In this document: positions 62,578 through 64,000 of the stretch, one piece after another
How positions within the stretch are numbered: the first letter of the stretch is position 1
How the letters are laid out: every line of letters starts with the position of its first letter
Origin: Sipunculus nudus
Lineage: Eukaryota > Annelida > Sipuncula > Golfingiida > Sipunculidae
Direction: 5' to 3'
Length of the DNA: 64,000 nucleotides
NCBI GenBank assembly: GCA_026874595.1
Contig: JAPPUL010000068.1
Location: 1,627,001 to 1,691,000 of the forward strand
Program-made: the position numbers and the translations under genes
Notes under the pieces: generated by a model
What the model saw: only the letters and a program-made list of their open reading frames with translations
Told to the model about the DNA's origin: nothing
Database searches by the model: none

Positions 62578-63435
62578 TTAGGCCTTTTCTATCTTATCTA
62601 GTAGCTTTAAGGCGTCTGATAACTGCTTTACATCGTGTGTCCTTATGTAATCTGCTCCCTTTGAATAGGCATATAACTCTGCTAGTAGTGTGCCTGATGC
62701 TCTGTCGTATGCTTCTCGCCCTCCTAATGCCTCGCCTATAAACGATTTTCGCGATACGGATATATATAGTTCGTTATTTACAAAATGCCTTTTTAACTTG
62801 TCAAGCTCTTTTAGAACATTTAAACTGGCTTTTGCACTATTTGATAGAAAAAACCCCATGCCTGGGTCAAGGATAAACCTTCCCTCTCCTAATCCCAATT
62901 TTACCAGCTCGTTTAATCTAGTCTCAAAAAATATTATTATCTTTTCTATGTATGACTTGCTTTCCCATTTCATTTTAAGCGCTTTTCCTGCTTCTAGCAC
63001 CTTAGATTGATTTGCTGTATGCATTAGCACTACTTTTATCCCTTTTTTATTCTTTAATAGTTCTTTTAGCTCTTCATCAAGGCCGCTTAGAGCGCTTATG
63101 TCGTTTAGCATCTTTACACAGTCTATACTTAGTACCCTTTTTAGTACATTTGCTTTGTAGCTATCTATTGAGATTTCTAAACCACTTTTGTTAAGTACTT
63201 TAAGTACTGGCAAAAGACGAGACAGCTCCTCTTCTACTGTCAGTATCGCACTATCTGGATTAGTCGATTGTGCTCCTATGTCAATTATAGATGCTCCTTC
63301 TTCCCATAAACTATACGCTTTTTTAATTGCTTCCTCCTTTTCTATATACAAATTCCCGTCTGAAAATGAGTCTTTTGTTATGTTTAGTATTCCTACTAAC
63401 GTTGTCTTTTTATCCATTTTACCGCTTTTATCCAT
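62578..63435 (-). CDS. folP: Dihydropteroate synthase
   Basis: Joins pABA to pterin pyrophosphate in folate synthesis; target of sulfonamides. 285 residues. N-terminal GILNITKDSFSDG, DIGAQSTNPDS, GRFILDPGMGF and the final THDV box are all intact. No other folate gene is nearby. Confidence 0.93.
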   Translation of the reverse strand: MDKSGKMDKKTTLVGILNITKDSFSDGNLYIEKEEAIKKAYSLWEEGASIIDIGAQSTNPDSAILTVEEELSRLLPVLKVLNKSGLEISIDSYKANVLKRVLSIDCVKMLNDISALSGLDEELKELLKNKKGIKVVLMHTANQSKVLEAGKALKMKWESKSYIEKIIIFFETRLNELVKLGLGEGRFILDPGMGFFLSNSAKASLNVLKELDKLKRHFVNNELYISVSRKSFIGEALGGREAYDRASGTLLAELYAYSKGADYIRTHDVKQLSDALKLLDKIEKA

Positions 63436-63506
63436 TTGGTCGCCTGCTAACTAGAAAAACTTCTTTTTATCGGTATTAGCCATAAAGTAATTTAATATTT
63501 TTTTCG

Positions 63507-63535
63507 TTGACTTATTTTATTTCGTAGTTTATAAT
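63507..63535 (+). promoter_or_regulatory. Sigma-70-type promoter for flaB
   Basis: TTGACT (63507-63512), a 17-bp spacer and a perfect TATAAT (63530-63535), 40 bp before the ATG. A canonical sigma-28 (FliA) box is not evident, which is unusual for a flagellin gene. Confidence 0.65.
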
Positions 63536-63574
63536 TTATATTAATGGATTGTTCCTACATTTCAAGGAGGATAT

Positions 63575-64000
63575 ATGATTATAAATCATAATATGAGCGC
63601 TATGCGAGCGCAACGATTCCTAAAAGTCAATGTTTTGGAAGGTGAAAATAATATTAGAAAGTTAGCTAGTGGATTAAGGATTTCACGAGCTGGTGACGAT
63701 GCTTCTGGGCTTGCAGTTTCTGAGAAAATGAGATCGCAAATTAGAGGGCTTAGACAAGCTAGTAGAAATGCTCAGGATGGGCTTTCGCTTATGAGAGTTG
63801 CTGAGGGGTGGCTTGCAGAAACAAGTTCCATTTTGCAGCGAATGCGTGAACTTGCAGTTCAATCTGCTAATGGGGTTTATAGTTATGAGGATAGAATACA
63901 GGTTGAGACAGAAGTAAGACAACTCGTTGATGAAGTTGATAGGATAGCTTCTCAAGCTGAGTTTAACTCTATGAAGCTTTTACGTGGTGGTTTTGATTAT
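63575..64000 (+). CDS. flaB: Periplasmic flagellar core filament protein FlaB (5' part)
   Basis: Truncated by the window end; 142 codons are present. The N-terminus [15 protein letters not shown], then [33 protein letters not shown] and [18 protein letters not shown], is the flagellin D0/D1 region in its spirochaetal form, which builds the core of the internal flagellum. It has a strong AAGGAGG and its own promoter. The fliS chaperone is at 41365. Confidence 0.93.
   Translation, partial: MIINHNMSAMRAQRFLKVNVLEGENNIRKLASGLRISRAGDDASGLAVSEKMRSQIRGLRQASRNAQDGLSLMRVAEGWLAETSSILQRMRELAVQSANGVYSYEDRIQVETEVRQLVDEVDRIASQAEFNSMKLLRGGFDY

Overview
The window is low-GC DNA, probably from a spirochaete chromosome. 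The best phylogenetic marker is the truncated gene at the right edge: its N-terminus has the signature of spirochaetal periplasmic core flagellin FlaB. A very long, membrane-anchored coiled-coil protein of a spirochaete-typical kind, a fliS chaperone and a GAF-type enzyme I (ptsP) agree with this. I cannot name a genus. Isoleucine is mostly ATA in the respiratory operons, and many starts are GTG or TTG.

Layout. 1-885: RNase P RNA followed by three extra tandem copies of its 3' third. 886-7376: pdxA, tRNA-Gly, dtd, an unknown 572-residue protein, tRNA-Lys, a NUDIX hydrolase and a PBP4-type carboxypeptidase. 7589-22589: a degenerate AhpD-like/Rieske fusion, then a complete 14-gene complex I operon, nuoA to nuoN, in canonical order. 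22736-26587: ilvB-ilvH, then lepB and a PII-like protein on the other strand. 26734-32989: the giant coiled-coil protein, a 629-residue unknown and KDPG aldolase. 33008-34653 (minus): pspA, a YbjN-like gene and smpB. 34904-38849: rnfD-E-A-B without rnfC or rnfG. 39002-41356: dcd, tRNA-Gln, tRNA-Ala and an orphan type I specificity subunit. 41365-49512: accessory genes, including fliS, a TPR/lipoprotein/DUF362 cluster, a HAD hydrolase, a class III cyclase, a fructosamine-kinase/LMW-phosphatase pair and a TPR protein. 49522-55581: ptsP, a small membrane protein, a LIM/DA1-like protein, a 261-bp tandem duplication, rsmA and a cytochrome c lipoprotein. 55724-64000: a beta-lactamase-fold hydrolase, korA-korB, a pentapeptide protein, an AMMECR1 protein, a beta-barrel and HEAT lipoprotein pair, a small ORF, folP and flaB (cut by the window end).

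Metabolism. KorAB makes reduced ferredoxin from a 2-oxoacid. Rnf, if the missing subunits lie elsewhere, and complex I would link ferredoxin, NADH, quinone and ion gradients. An exported monohaem cytochrome c lipoprotein implies c-type haem maturation. Branched-chain amino-acid, B6 and folate genes suggest biosynthetic capacity.

Most unusual. (1) The rnpB 3' segment is repeated with a 161-bp period and near-perfect identity, and the unit begins near the boundary between the S-domain and the 3' part of the C-domain. (2) A similar event at rsmA left two extra gene-end/gene-start fragments with a 261-bp period. (3) Several proteins keep a fold but have lost catalytic residues (AhpD-like part, DA1-like part, class C-like hydrolase). 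(4) Short purine-rich tandem repeats sit inside nuoC and in front of nuoG. All functions are assigned from motifs and context, with no database search.
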